NCBI GenBank assembly: GCA_964563295.1
Contig: CAZLWX010000028.1
Coordinates: forward strand, 1-37,220
Source of the DNA: Chryseosolibacter sp964563295
GTDB taxonomy: Bacteria; Bacteroidota; Bacteroidia; Cytophagales; Cyclobacteriaceae
Direction: 5' to 3'
DNA length: 37,220 nucleotides
The notes under the pieces were generated by a model. That model saw only the letters and a list, made by a program, of their open reading frames with translations. It was not told the DNA's origin and did no database searches. Positions 25,220 to 33,637 of the stretch are shown in pieces. Each line of letters begins with the position of its first letter. The first letter of the stretch is position 1. A program made the position numbers and the translations under genes.

Positions 25220-28200
25220 ATGAGATCGATTGTTTTGTTGGTTCTGTTGAGTTTGTTCGCGTCGACGATCTCGTATTCGCAGTGCCCTGCCACTGGCTTT
25301 GATGTTCCAGCCAATGCCTGCAGGGAACAGATCCTTTCCCCTGTAAATACGTCGGATGCCGGAGAATATCAATGGGACTTCTGCACGGGAGAATTTAACG
25401 GGGTACCATCGGCATCATTTGCTTTCACTGTTGCCGGCGCCACCGGGAGACCAGCCATCGAATTGGTACAAGACAACGGTACATGGTTCGGCTTCGTTAC
25501 CGGAACGTTCAGTAATTCCCTGCACCGCCTCGAATTTGGCAATGGTATCGATAACGACCCGACACAGATAACAAATATCGGTGACCTGAACGGTGCGCTC
25601 AATAACCCCGGGGAACTCCGCATCATCCGGGAAGGTGGCGAGTGGCACGGCATCTTGCATAACGCGGGAACGGGACAACTTTTGAAACTCGATTTTTCTG
25701 ACGGAATCACGGGACCCGTCACAGCCTCAGTGTTGGCAACAGACGTGGGCACCATTAATGGAGGGATAGCGCTGGCGAAGGATGCGTTGCACGGTTGGGT
25801 TTGCATTGCGTCCAACGTCGACAATGGTTTTACCATTTTACGTCTGGGCAACGAGCTTCAGCAACCGGGGGCTGGAGACATCATCTCAACACCAACAGTG
25901 CCGAACGCCAACAACCTCGGCGATGTCGACCTGATCAACGACTGCGGTAACTGGTACGGCATGGCGGCGAACTTTGGAGGTGGAAATGTCTACAGACTAA
26001 CCTTCGGGCAGGAACTCTTCTCGGTTCCAACGGTTGACCAGCTCGCCAGCTTGCCAGTTTCGAACAATGGCAGGTTGCGATTGGTCAAGGATGGCGAGGA
26101 TTTTTTCTTATTTGTGGCGTCACTCGATGGCGTGTTCAACAAGTTGACCTTCGGTTCAGATATCGAATCGACCCCAACCATCGTCGATGAAGGCACTATC
26201 GGTGACGTGTTGCAGGCCAATACTTACGGATTGGCACTGGCAGTGCAGGATTCCGAATGGACCATATTCAACGTCAGTCAATCTGATGGTAAAGTTTATC
26301 GCATCCACTATGACAACAATTGCAGTGCATTCCCGCAGACTTCCGACGAACCATCGCCAAGCGTGTCTTATGAATCTTCCGGCGCCTACAATATTTCACT
26401 TCATACCAAAGCAGGGGATTTCAGTAGTTCGCTGACGAAGCAGGTCGTGATTTCCGCATTGCGTTCGCCCGACATTAGTTTCACGTCTGAAAACATCTGT
26501 GTAAACCATGACGTAAATTTCCTTTCAACTAACAATTCAGGTGACATCAATTCCTACAGCTGGGATTTTGGGGACATGTCCGTCGGATCGACCACCGACA
26601 ACCCGGTCCACAAGTTTTTAGATGATGGAGATTATCTCGTTTCGCTGGACGTCGTCGCGGATAACGGATGTACCAACCGCACATCCACCAACATCACTAT
26701 CTATCCCGAACCGGTTGCTGATTTCGATACGCCGGACGGACTTCTCTGCACCAACGACGAACTCTTGATTCAGAACAACACCGCGGATGTTTTTGAAGGC
26801 AACTTGCGATATGAATGGTTTGTGAATACGAAGTCCGTCTCTACGGACAAAGATTTGGTGTATACGTTTCAAGAAACCGGTCCGCAGACAATTACCCTTG
26901 TGGCGTCGATCGATGGTTGCTCCGATGAGGTTGAAGCAACAACTCCAGCTTTTCAGGCAGGACCGTCAATCGATTTCCTGGCCGTCGGACAATGCGAGTC
27001 AGAGGTCGTGAGCTTTACATCCCAGATTGCTGAACCGGTAACGGGTCACAGCTGGAACTTCGGCGATGGTGCAACTGCAAGTGAGGTTGATGTTGAGCAT
27101 ACTTTTGCTCTGCCCGGCATCTACGCGGTATCCCTTTCTGCAACGAGTGCCAATGGATGTACGAATACGGCTGCTAAAGAGATGCAGATTTTCTCGAAAC
27201 CTGCACCTGACTTTGACATCATTCCACCGCCGCAGTCATGCAGTGGCACGCCATCACCATTCATCGATCTCACGCCAGACCCTTCCGACAGCGATATCGC
27301 CGAATGGTTCTGGGACTTCGGAGCGGCGGGTGAGTCAGGAGTGCCCAACCCCTCGCCGACCTTTGATGACGGGGGAGCCTATCCGGTTGCACTTACTGTC
27401 ACAACCGATCAGGGATGCTCGGCTAGCATCGAGAAGGAAGTGAACATCCAAGAGTCACCTCATGTTGAAATTGAAAGTTCACCATCCTGCCTGGATATGC
27501 CGGCAATGTTTACCGCCAACGGCGATGACATCCAGTCTTACTATTGGGAAATCGGGACAGCCTACTATGAGACTGCCGATGTGGAACACATCTTCCACAC
27601 GACAGGCCCGCATACGGTGACCCTTTTGGCGCAAGGCAACAACAACTGCTATTCGAATTACGAGCGGGACGTCACCGTTCCGATTCCACTTTCTCCGGCT
27701 TTCTCGGTGGAAAAAAACTGCGTTGGTGTGGAAGCGACGTTTGTCGACCTCACCGAAGAGAACGAGGCCATACAATCGCGAACCTGGGACTTCGACGGTG
27801 AAGTCACTGCAGATGGACTCACGGCGGAACACACTTTTGATTCGCCAGGGGAAAAGCTAATTGCTCTCACCATCACTACAGTGTCAGGATGCGAATACGA
27901 AGCCGCTGCGACGATTGAAGTTGTTCCACCGCCGGAGGCATCTTTCAGCGCGTATCCGACGGCCGGGGGTGCCCCTTTGACAGTAATCTTTTATGGTACC
28001 ACGCCGGGTGTCGAGCATTGGGAGTGGGATTTGGGCGACGGAACTCAAGCCACCCTATCAACGGTCATTCACACCTATGAGACCGTCGGCAAGTATGTTG
28101 CGGCAGTCGTGGTTGAAAATAGTCAGGGATGTAGCTCATCGACGAGTCAGGAGATAGACGTCCAGGTTCCCGCGCCCGACGTGCGGATTAACACCGTGAC

Positions 28201-28735
28201 CACTGTGCAAAATCCGGATGGAACTACCAAGGTAATTGTCACTATCGAGAATGCCGGTAATACGGTTTTCGAGCAGCTGCCGATCGAGATCGATATTTCG
28301 GGGGAAACTTTGCTGAGAGAGGTCTTCGATGAACCGACTGGGCCAGGGCAGGTGCGCAACTTCGTCTCTGATTTTGGCATTGTCGGCAACCCCAGGTTCG
28401 TTTGCGTGAAAACCATTCTGCCAGCCGATGTGAACATCGACAATGACCGCTTTTGCATCGAATTTTCAGACGAGGTACAACTGTTGGAGCCGTTCCCCAA
28501 CCCGGTCAGCCAGACACTCAACGTCGAATGGATTAGCAACGAAGAGGGACACACCGAAGTTGATTTACTGGATGTCTTTGGCCGGACGATAAACCATTCG
28601 TCGATCAACTCTAAGGGGGGTCTGAATACGCTGGCCATTGACGTACAAAGTCATCAGAGCGGTTTGTACTTCCTGGTCGTCAGGACGGGCAGTACAACTC
28701 ATACCCGAAGGATATTCATCGCGCGGGAAAATTAA
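25220..28735 (+). CDS. T9SS-secreted PKD-repeat surface protein
   Basis: A 1171-residue exported protein. Signal peptide 1-21 (SIVLLVLLSLFASTISYSQ). Residues about 55-375 hold six repeats of 50-57 residues with an aromatic/Gly core (NGTWFGFV, GEWHGILH, GNWYGMAA) followed by a strand such as LHRLEFGNGI, VYRLTFGQEL or FNKLTFGSDI, suggesting a six-bladed propeller-like fold. From about 400 to 1000 there are seven PKD-like units with WDFGD-type motifs and a closing GC; six also have a Cys near the unit start. After a further beta domain, residues 1088-1171 form a type A T9SS sorting domain (PFPNPVSQTLNVEW, VDLLDVFGR, SGLYFLVVRTG). The family is known to be exported across the outer membrane and anchored or released. 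It starts 21 nt after the epimerase-like gene. Confidence 0.92.
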   Translation: MRSIVLLVLLSLFASTISYSQCPATGFDVPANACREQILSPVNTSDAGEYQWDFCTGEFNGVPSASFAFTVAGATGRPAIELVQDNGTWFGFVTGTFSNSLHRLEFGNGIDNDPTQITNIGDLNGALNNPGELRIIREGGEWHGILHNAGTGQLLKLDFSDGITGPVTASVLATDVGTINGGIALAKDALHGWVCIASNVDNGFTILRLGNELQQPGAGDIISTPTVPNANNLGDVDLINDCGNWYGMAANFGGGNVYRLTFGQELFSVPTVDQLASLPVSNNGRLRLVKDGEDFFLFVASLDGVFNKLTFGSDIESTPTIVDEGTIGDVLQANTYGLALAVQDSEWTIFNVSQSDGKVYRIHYDNNCSAFPQTSDEPSPSVSYESSGAYNISLHTKAGDFSSSLTKQVVISALRSPDISFTSENICVNHDVNFLSTNNSGDINSYSWDFGDMSVGSTTDNPVHKFLDDGDYLVSLDVVADNGCTNRTSTNITIYPEPVADFDTPDGLLCTNDELLIQNNTADVFEGNLRYEWFVNTKSVSTDKDLVYTFQETGPQTITLVASIDGCSDEVEATTPAFQAGPSIDFLAVGQCESEVVSFTSQIAEPVTGHSWNFGDGATASEVDVEHTFALPGIYAVSLSATSANGCTNTAAKEMQIFSKPAPDFDIIPPPQSCSGTPSPFIDLTPDPSDSDIAEWFWDFGAAGESGVPNPSPTFDDGGAYPVALTVTTDQGCSASIEKEVNIQESPHVEIESSPSCLDMPAMFTANGDDIQSYYWEIGTAYYETADVEHIFHTTGPHTVTLLAQGNNNCYSNYERDVTVPIPLSPAFSVEKNCVGVEATFVDLTEENEAIQSRTWDFDGEVTADGLTAEHTFDSPGEKLIALTITTVSGCEYEAAATIEVVPPPEASFSAYPTAGGAPLTVIFYGTTPGVEHWEWDLGDGTQATLSTVIHTYETVGKYVAAVVVENSQGCSSSTSQEIDVQVPAPDVRINTVTTVQNPDGTTKVIVTIENAGNTVFEQLPIEIDISGETLLREVFDEPTGPGQVRNFVSDFGIVGNPRFVCVKTILPADVNIDNDRFCIEFSDEVQLLEPFPNPVSQTLNVEWISNEEGHTEVDLLDVFGRTINHSSINSKGGLNTLAIDVQSHQSGLYFLVVRTGSTTHTRRIFIAREN

Positions 28736-28779
28736 TCCTGCGAAATCGTCCAATAAATACGCTTTTCGGTTATTTTTAC

Positions 28780-28808
28780 CCAAATAAAATTTGGTTAAAT
28801 AAAATTGG
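28780..28808. promoter_or_regulatory. Candidate operator upstream of the Lrp-type gene
   Basis: CCAAAT-AAA-ATTTGG (28780-28794) is a perfect palindrome with a 3-nt centre. A direct partial copy follows: AAATAAAATTTGG (28782-28794) and AAATAAAATTGG (28797-28808), offset by 15 nt. The site ends 6 nt before the ATG. Lrp/AsnC proteins often bind AT-rich dyads and repress their own genes; autoregulation here is inference. Confidence 0.45.
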
Positions 28809-28814
28809 CCGCCC

Positions 28815-29291
28815 ATGAAATCCAATCCCAAGCTCGATGCCACGGACCGAAAAATTCTGGAGATCCTTCAGGCCAACTCAAACATTACCAACGCACAGTT
28901 AGCGAAGGAAATCGGACTATCTCCCGCGCCAACACTGGAACGCGTTAACAAGCTCGAGACGGCCGGAGTGATCAAGAGTTACCATGCGGTCATAGACCCT
29001 GCCAGCGTCGGCCTCGGCGTAAGCACATTCGTGATGGCTACATTGAAAGGTCACAACAAGGAGAATATCGAAAAGTTCATAAGAGCGATCCGACAAATCA
29101 ATGAAATTGTGGAATGCCACCACATCACCGGTGCCGGCGATTTCATTATCAAGATCGTCTGCGCCGATATAGCCGCATATCAGCAACTGATGCTTGAAAA
29201 AGTGTCCAACATCGACGTTGTGGATAGCCTGCAGTCGATGGTAATCCTTTCGACTTTTAAGGATAGCAAGACGTTGCCCATAGCCATGTGA
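28815..29291 (+). CDS. Lrp/AsnC-family transcriptional regulator
   Basis: A 158-residue protein with an N-terminal winged HTH (LDATDRKILEILQANSNITN, then AQLAKEIGLSPAPTLERVNK) and a C-terminal ligand-binding RAM domain (ECHHITGAGDFIIKIVCAD). The length is normal for Lrp/AsnC. Members sense amino acids or related small molecules. The next gene overlaps by 4 nt if it starts at its GTG. A palindrome immediately upstream may be its own operator. Ligand unknown. Confidence 0.94.
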   Translation: MKSNPKLDATDRKILEILQANSNITNAQLAKEIGLSPAPTLERVNKLETAGVIKSYHAVIDPASVGLGVSTFVMATLKGHNKENIEKFIRAIRQINEIVECHHITGAGDFIIKIVCADIAAYQQLMLEKVSNIDVVDSLQSMVILSTFKDSKTLPIAM

Positions 29292-29797
29292 ACATGACAG
29301 GCGAAAAGAATCTCATTCTCGATGCTGTTCAGGTCACCCAGAAGATCCGCCGGATGGCGTATGAAATCTATGAGCACAACTTCGCTGAAAAGATGGTTGT
29401 CATCGCTGGCATCGATGGCCAGGGTTACGTGCTCGCCGGCTTACTCGCAAAGGAGGTGAAGACCATTTCTCCATTGACGGTCAAGCTGGTCAAGGTTTCG
29501 ATGGATAAGGAGTCGCCGGAGCACAGCGACATCGTTCTGGATATCGACATAAAAGAATTGAACAAAAAGTGTATAGTACTTGTGGACGATGTCTTGAATA
29601 CAGGAAGGACTTTCGCTTACGGACTGAAGCCTTTTCTCGATATCGAAGTTGCAAAAATCGAGATCGCCGTTCTCGTTAATCGAAGCCATACCCTTTTTCC
29701 CGTCTATCCGCAATACACTGGATATGAACTGTCAACCACCATCCGGGAACACGTTGAAGTGAACCTCGGCAAGGATACCGCCGTTTATTTGCGATAA
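29288..29797 (+). CDS. PyrR-like phosphoribosyltransferase
   Basis: A 169-residue type I phosphoribosyltransferase. The PRPP-binding motif is CIVLVDDVLNTGRTFAYGL (about 94-112), and the N-terminal VIAGIDGQGYVLAGLLAKEV and C-terminal TTIREHVEVNLGKD resemble PyrR/uracil phosphoribosyltransferase proteins. Whether it acts as a regulator of pyrimidine genes or a salvage enzyme cannot be decided; no pyr gene is nearby. Start is GTG at 29288 (overlap with the regulator stop) or ATG at 29294; both fit. Confidence 0.82.
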   Translation: MNMTGEKNLILDAVQVTQKIRRMAYEIYEHNFAEKMVVIAGIDGQGYVLAGLLAKEVKTISPLTVKLVKVSMDKESPEHSDIVLDIDIKELNKKCIVLVDDVLNTGRTFAYGLKPFLDIEVAKIEIAVLVNRSHTLFPVYPQYTGYELSTTIREHVEVNLGKDTAVYLR

Positions 29798-29809
29798 CCT
29801 GTTTTCCCC

Positions 29810-30628
29810 ATGTCAGCACAAAAACAAGAGATCAGGCGCATCACCACTCACCAGCTCCAGGAGATGAAGAACCGGGGTGAAAAGATTGCCATGCTGACCG
29901 CCTATGACTATAGTATGGCCCGCATCATCGATGGCGCCGGAGTCGATGTGATCCTGGTCGGCGACTCGGCGAGCAATGTCATGGCCGGCCATGAAACGAC
30001 GCTGCCGATTACACTGGATCAAATGATTTATCATGCCGCCTCGGTTGTGAGAGCCGTAAAGCGCGCGTTGGTCGTTGTCGATTTACCCTTCGGAACCTAC
30101 CAGGGCAGCTCCAGCGAGGCGCTCCGGTCGTCGATACGCATCATGAAGGAAGCCGGTGCTCACGCCGTCAAACTTGAGGGCGGAAAAGAAATCAGGGAAT
30201 CGGTTGACCGCATACTCAGCGCAGGTATACCCATCATGGGTCATCTCGGATTAACACCACAGTCGATCTACAAGTTTGGAACGTATACGGTCAGGGCAAA
30301 AGAGGATGCGGAAGCGAAAAAGCTGATCGAAGATGCGCAGCTGTTGAGCGACTGTGGATGTTTTGCGATTGTCCTCGAGAAGATTCCGGCGGCACTGGCA
30401 AAGAAGGTATCCCAATCGGTACCCATTCCCACCATCGGAATAGGCGCTGGTCCCGACACCGACGGTCAAGTGCTGGTCATGCAGGATATGCTGGGAATTA
30501 CAAAGGAATTCAAGCCGCGGTTTCTGCGGCGCTATGCCGACCTGGACTCCGAGGTGACCAAAGCGGTAAAGCATTACGTTTCGGATGTCAAGTCGCGTGA
30601 CTTTCCCAACGACGAGGAAAAGTACTGA
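29810..30628 (+). CDS. panB: 3-methyl-2-oxobutanoate hydroxymethyltransferase
   Basis: First committed step to pantothenate: transfers a hydroxymethyl group from methylene-THF to 2-oxoisovalerate. The 272-residue protein has the full family pattern: MLTAYDYSMARIIDGAGVDV, LVGDSASNVMAGHETTLPIT, VVVDLPFGTYQ, EAGAHAVKLEGG, PIMGHLGLTPQS and PTIGIGAGPDTDGQVLV. The length is standard. It is 12 nt after the phosphoribosyltransferase and probably co-transcribed with it and the Lrp-type regulator. No panC or panD is in the window. Confidence 0.96.
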   Translation: MSAQKQEIRRITTHQLQEMKNRGEKIAMLTAYDYSMARIIDGAGVDVILVGDSASNVMAGHETTLPITLDQMIYHAASVVRAVKRALVVVDLPFGTYQGSSSEALRSSIRIMKEAGAHAVKLEGGKEIRESVDRILSAGIPIMGHLGLTPQSIYKFGTYTVRAKEDAEAKKLIEDAQLLSDCGCFAIVLEKIPAALAKKVSQSVPIPTIGIGAGPDTDGQVLVMQDMLGITKEFKPRFLRRYADLDSEVTKAVKHYVSDVKSRDFPNDEEKY

Positions 30629-31195
30629 TCAAGGACAAGTTGCAGTGTCTTCAAGATCTCCGAACCATACCACGCTATAGCTTCCGAAAATTCCGATTCC
30701 AATCGCCTTCCACTCAACCTGTGCCCAGGTGCCTTCATTAATGATTACGGGATTGTGGCCGGGGCTAAGTTTCCAGCTGCCCAGACTTTCGGCTGCAGTC
30801 GCGCCGGCCGAATTATAGTAAGCGATTTCGTAGCCGTTGCTTTCGTATCCTGCGATTTCCCGAGGCTTATCCCACATGCACTTCGCCTGCTTGTGATCAT
30901 TGGTATAACAACACGCGCTCCACTTGCCCTTCGGCGACCAACTGTGGGGGTTGCACTTGTTCTTTACATCAAACGTATAGTTTTCGGCCAAATCGCGGGC
31001 ATGGGTCTGGGCAACTACCGTAAGCTTTGGCGACAGGGATATCGGACCAAGTCCCTTTGACTTGCGGTATTCAATAATTAGTTCATAGAGCTCCTGTTCT
31101 TCATCACTCAGGCATTCTCCGGGGCTATCGGGTTTGCCGGTGAGCGTCGAACCCTGGAGAAGGAGAAAACAGAGGAGGGCGGCAGTGGTTTTCAT
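30629..31195 (-). CDS. Secreted CAP-domain protein
   Basis: A 188-residue protein; start chosen at 31193-31195 because MKTTAALLCFLLLQGSTLTG is a signal peptide, while the 12 upstream codons are not. The CAP/SCP fold is visible: ELYELIIEYRKSKGLGPISL, LTVVAQTHARDLAEN, HSWSPKG, the loop GYEIAYY, and SPGHNPVIINEGTWAQVEWK with AIGIGIFGSYSVVWFGDLED. Six Cys in the mature part suggest disulfides in the periplasm or outside. CAP proteins have varied roles; none can be named. Its stop codon is directly adjacent to that of panB. Confidence 0.88.
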   Translation of the reverse strand: MKTTAALLCFLLLQGSTLTGKPDSPGECLSDEEQELYELIIEYRKSKGLGPISLSPKLTVVAQTHARDLAENYTFDVKNKCNPHSWSPKGKWSACCYTNDHKQAKCMWDKPREIAGYESNGYEIAYYNSAGATAAESLGSWKLSPGHNPVIINEGTWAQVEWKAIGIGIFGSYSVVWFGDLEDTATCP

Positions 31196-31350
31196 ATGGA
31201 TAGAACAATAACGCCTCGGGAATTTTGTCAAGTATGCCGTGAACGGTAAATATCCGGTGCCTGAAGTTTTTAATCAGTAATGATGTATTTTTTTTTAATT
31301 TTCGGGGCTTTTTGAAAAAGGGGTAAGCATCAACAATAAATTATTCATAA

Positions 31351-32577
31351 ATGAGCGATCAAAAGATAAGCATCAGCGGCGGTAAACTCAACGTTCCCGA
31401 TAATCCAACCATTCCGTTCATCGAAGGCGATGGAACTGGCATTGACATCTGGCCCGCTGCAAAACATGTACTTGACTCGGCAATAGAGAAAGCATATAAG
31501 GGCAAACGAAAGATCGCCTGGAAAGAAGTTCTCGCTGGAGAGAAGTCCTTTAACCTTAACGGCTCCTGGATGCCCGAAGAGACACTGACAGCCTTCAAGA
31601 CTTACCTTGTTGGAATCAAGGGACCACTCACCACGCCGGTCGGTGGCGGTATTCGGTCCTTGAACGTCGCGTTGAGGCAAGATCTTGATCTGTACGCATG
31701 TGTGCGCCCGGTGCAATGGTTTAAAGGAGTGCCGTCTCCTGTCAAGGAGCCTCAAAAAACCAACATGGTGATCTTCCGCGAAAATACCGAGGACATCTAT
31801 GCCGGCATTGAGTTCCAGGAAGGATCGGACGACCAGAAAAAGTTCATGAGCGCTTTTCGCGAATCATTTCCAAAGCAATACAAGAAGATTCGTTTTCCTG
31901 AGACATCGGGTATTGGGATCAAGCCGGTCTCAAAAGAGGGCTCCGAGCGCTTGATCCGGTCGGCGATTGACTTTGCAATTCAGCATAAGAAGCCGAGCAT
32001 AACACTCGTCCACAAGGGAAACATCATGAAGTTCACCGAAGGTGGTTTTCGGGATTGGGGATATGAATTAGCGAAGCGCGAGTTTGGCGCCAAAGATCTC
32101 GATGGTGGACCGTGGCAGACAATCGAGAAGGGCGGTCACAAGCTGATTGTAAAAGACGTGATTGCCGACGCCTTCCTTCAACAGATTCTTCTTCGTCCCG
32201 ATGAGTACTCTGTCGTTGCTACGCTCAACCTCAATGGCGACTACATCTCCGATGCGCTGGCAGCCATTGTCGGAGGCATCGGCATCGCCCCGGGGGGGAA
32301 TATCAACTACGCCACCGGTCACGCCATTTTTGAGGCTACGCATGGCACTGCTCCGAAATACAAGGGTCAGGATAAAGTAAATCCAGGATCAGTGATCCTC
32401 TCTGGCGTGATGATGCTGGAATACATGGGATGGAATGAGGCCGGGGATCTCATCGTCAAGGGCCTGGAAGGCGCAATCTCCGCCAAACGAGTCACCTACG
32501 ATTTTCACCGGCTGATGGAGGGCGCTACTCTTCTTAAGTGTTCCGAGTTTGCCAATGAGGTGGTGAAGAACATGTAG
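31351..32577 (+). CDS. icd: Isocitrate dehydrogenase (NADP-dependent)
   Basis: TCA cycle enzyme converting isocitrate to 2-oxoglutarate. The 408-residue protein is of the E. coli Icd type: IPFIEGDGTGIDIWPAA near the N-terminus, the substrate loop RSLNVALRQDLDLYACVRP (Ser103, Asn105, Arg109, Arg119), and ATLNLNGDYISDALAAIVGG. The coenzyme loop HGTAPKYKG carries Lys336-Tyr337, the residues that select NADP in this family. Single gene, followed by a clear terminator at 32611-32637. Confidence 0.95.
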   Translation: MSDQKISISGGKLNVPDNPTIPFIEGDGTGIDIWPAAKHVLDSAIEKAYKGKRKIAWKEVLAGEKSFNLNGSWMPEETLTAFKTYLVGIKGPLTTPVGGGIRSLNVALRQDLDLYACVRPVQWFKGVPSPVKEPQKTNMVIFRENTEDIYAGIEFQEGSDDQKKFMSAFRESFPKQYKKIRFPETSGIGIKPVSKEGSERLIRSAIDFAIQHKKPSITLVHKGNIMKFTEGGFRDWGYELAKREFGAKDLDGGPWQTIEKGGHKLIVKDVIADAFLQQILLRPDEYSVVATLNLNGDYISDALAAIVGGIGIAPGGNINYATGHAIFEATHGTAPKYKGQDKVNPGSVILSGVMMLEYMGWNEAGDLIVKGLEGAISAKRVTYDFHRLMEGATLLKCSEFANEVVKNM

Positions 32578-32610
32578 GAACGGTCCCGAAAACAAATAAT
32601 CTTTTAAGAA

Positions 32611-32637
32611 AAAGGCACACTCTTGGGTGCCTTTTTT
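32611..32637 (+). terminator. Intrinsic terminator after icd
   Basis: AAAGGCAC (32611-32618) pairs with GTGCCTTT (32627-32634), loop of 8 nt, followed by T-rich sequence. It lies 34 nt after the icd stop. The A-run on its 5' side makes it potentially bidirectional. Confidence 0.8.
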
Positions 32638-32656
32638 GATGAAAATAACCCTTGAA

Positions 32657-32725
32657 TGAAATGGTGTCGTTGGTGTTCCACACCAATGATGCCATTTCAC
32701 CCCTGTGCTTCACCAACGATGCCAT
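32657..32725 (+). ncRNA. Long wobble-paired hairpin with a competing third arm
   Basis: Positions 32657-32676 pair along all 20 nt with 32680-32699 across a 3-nt loop. Seventeen pairs are Watson-Crick and three are G-U in plus-strand RNA (65/91, 66/90, 69/87 counted from 32600). The same 5' arm can instead pair over 15 nt (32661-32675) with a second copy of the 3' arm at 32711-32725, with two G-U pairs. Arms B and C are thus direct repeats 30 nt apart. It lies between the icd terminator and a small HTH gene. Function unknown; the ncRNA label is tentative. Confidence 0.55.
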
Positions 32726-32829
32726 CTCTACGCACCCAATTTCTACGTACTGACACGGATAAAAAAGATACCATTTTCTCGGTATTGTATAGGGTTCGGG
32801 TTAAGCGGAATTTGGAGTCAAGAAAAATT

Positions 32830-33066
32830 ATGATTTTGACCCATTTCCAAACCCCCATGAAAGTGTCTATCAGCTCCCGGGAGTTGGAGATCCTCCGGAA
32901 GTCAGCCGAAGGATTGAGTGCGAAGGAGATTGCCGACGAGCTTAACGTAAGCCAACAGTCCATCAGTAAATCACAAAAGTCGATCCTGGCGAGAACGGGA
33001 GAATCGAATCTCCTGAATGCGTTGCAAGCGCTGGCCCGGAACGGTTTTGTGTTAAAGGAAGACTAA
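32830..33066 (+). CDS. Small LuxR-type HTH protein
   Basis: A 78-residue protein consisting almost only of a LuxR/GerE helix-turn-helix: ISSRELEILRKSAEGLSAKE, IADELNVSQQSISKSQKSIL. I start it at ATG 32830 (MILTHFQTP), with ATG 32857 (MKVSISSREL) as the alternative. The frame is open back to 32656, but those codons run through the hairpin and are not protein-like. It has no receiver or sensor domain, so activity may depend on a partner or on its own level. The upstream hairpin could be part of its leader. Confidence 0.75.
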   Translation: MILTHFQTPMKVSISSRELEILRKSAEGLSAKEIADELNVSQQSISKSQKSILARTGESNLLNALQALARNGFVLKED

Positions 33067-33129
33067 AGGCAGACCGCGATTCTTTTGTTCGAACGTGTCA
33101 TCGCTGATTACAACGCAGTAGCTACACGC

Positions 33130-33597
33130 TCAAATTGCCAGCATTCTTAGCGCGGTGAGCGCTGCTTCTTCGCCTTTATTACCGTATGTACCGCCTGCGC
33201 GTTCCATCGCTTGTTTCTTGTCGAGCGTAGTTAGCACGCCGAACGACACGGGCTTTAACGAGTCCAGACTCACGCTCATAATGCCGTGCGCTACCGCCTG
33301 GCAGATGTAATCAAAATGTGGTGTTTCGCCCTGGATAACGCAGCCAATGCCGATCACTGCAGCAATGTCTTTTCGCAATGCCATTTTCTTCGCGGCCAGC
33401 GGCAACTCAAAACTTCCGGGAACACTTACCCGTTCGATGTTGCTTTTCTTGATGCCATATTTGATCAACGTCTCGAAGGCTCCGGCGTACAATGCTTCGG
33501 TGATCTCTTCATTCCATTCCGCTACAACGATGGCGATCTTCTTTCGGGACAGGTTGGCGCCGATACGGGCATTTCCGGAGTGCATTGGGCCGGCCAT
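33130..33597 (-). CDS. ribH: 6,7-dimethyl-8-ribityllumazine synthase
   Basis: Penultimate step of riboflavin synthesis. The 155-residue protein has KIAIVVAEWNEEITEALYAG, the phosphate and substrate segments ERVSVPGSFELPLAAKK, GIGCVIQGETPHFDYICQAV, and SFGVLTTLDKKQAMERAGG. The conserved active-site His is in ETPHFDYI. The length is standard for a subunit of the capsid-like or pentameric assembly. It lies 40 nt after the TPR membrane protein on the same strand; a flavin link to that gene is not evident. Confidence 0.96.
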   Translation of the reverse strand: MAGPMHSGNARIGANLSRKKIAIVVAEWNEEITEALYAGAFETLIKYGIKKSNIERVSVPGSFELPLAAKKMALRKDIAAVIGIGCVIQGETPHFDYICQAVAHGIMSVSLDSLKPVSFGVLTTLDKKQAMERAGGTYGNKGEEAALTALRMLAI

Positions 33598-33637
33598 AAA
33601 TCTACTCTAAGTACCTTATCGGAATCAGGGAATAAGG

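Noticed and set aside
14075..28735. Glycan cluster as a recent mobile island
   Set aside because: No integrase, insertion sequence, tRNA end or flanking direct repeat was seen; base use by eye is not clearly different from neighbours.
29288..29797. Firm naming as pyrR
   Set aside because: The PRPP motif and size fit, but no pyr genes or attenuator are nearby, so a regulatory role is unsupported.
32534..32725. Minus-strand open frame with a repeated MASLV segment
   Set aside because: The repeat comes from the direct repeats of the hairpin; the frame crosses the icd terminator and the end of icd.
32656..32829. 58-codon N-terminal extension of the small HTH protein
   Set aside because: It runs through the hairpin and its repeats; the sequence is Pro/Cys/Met-rich without domain character.
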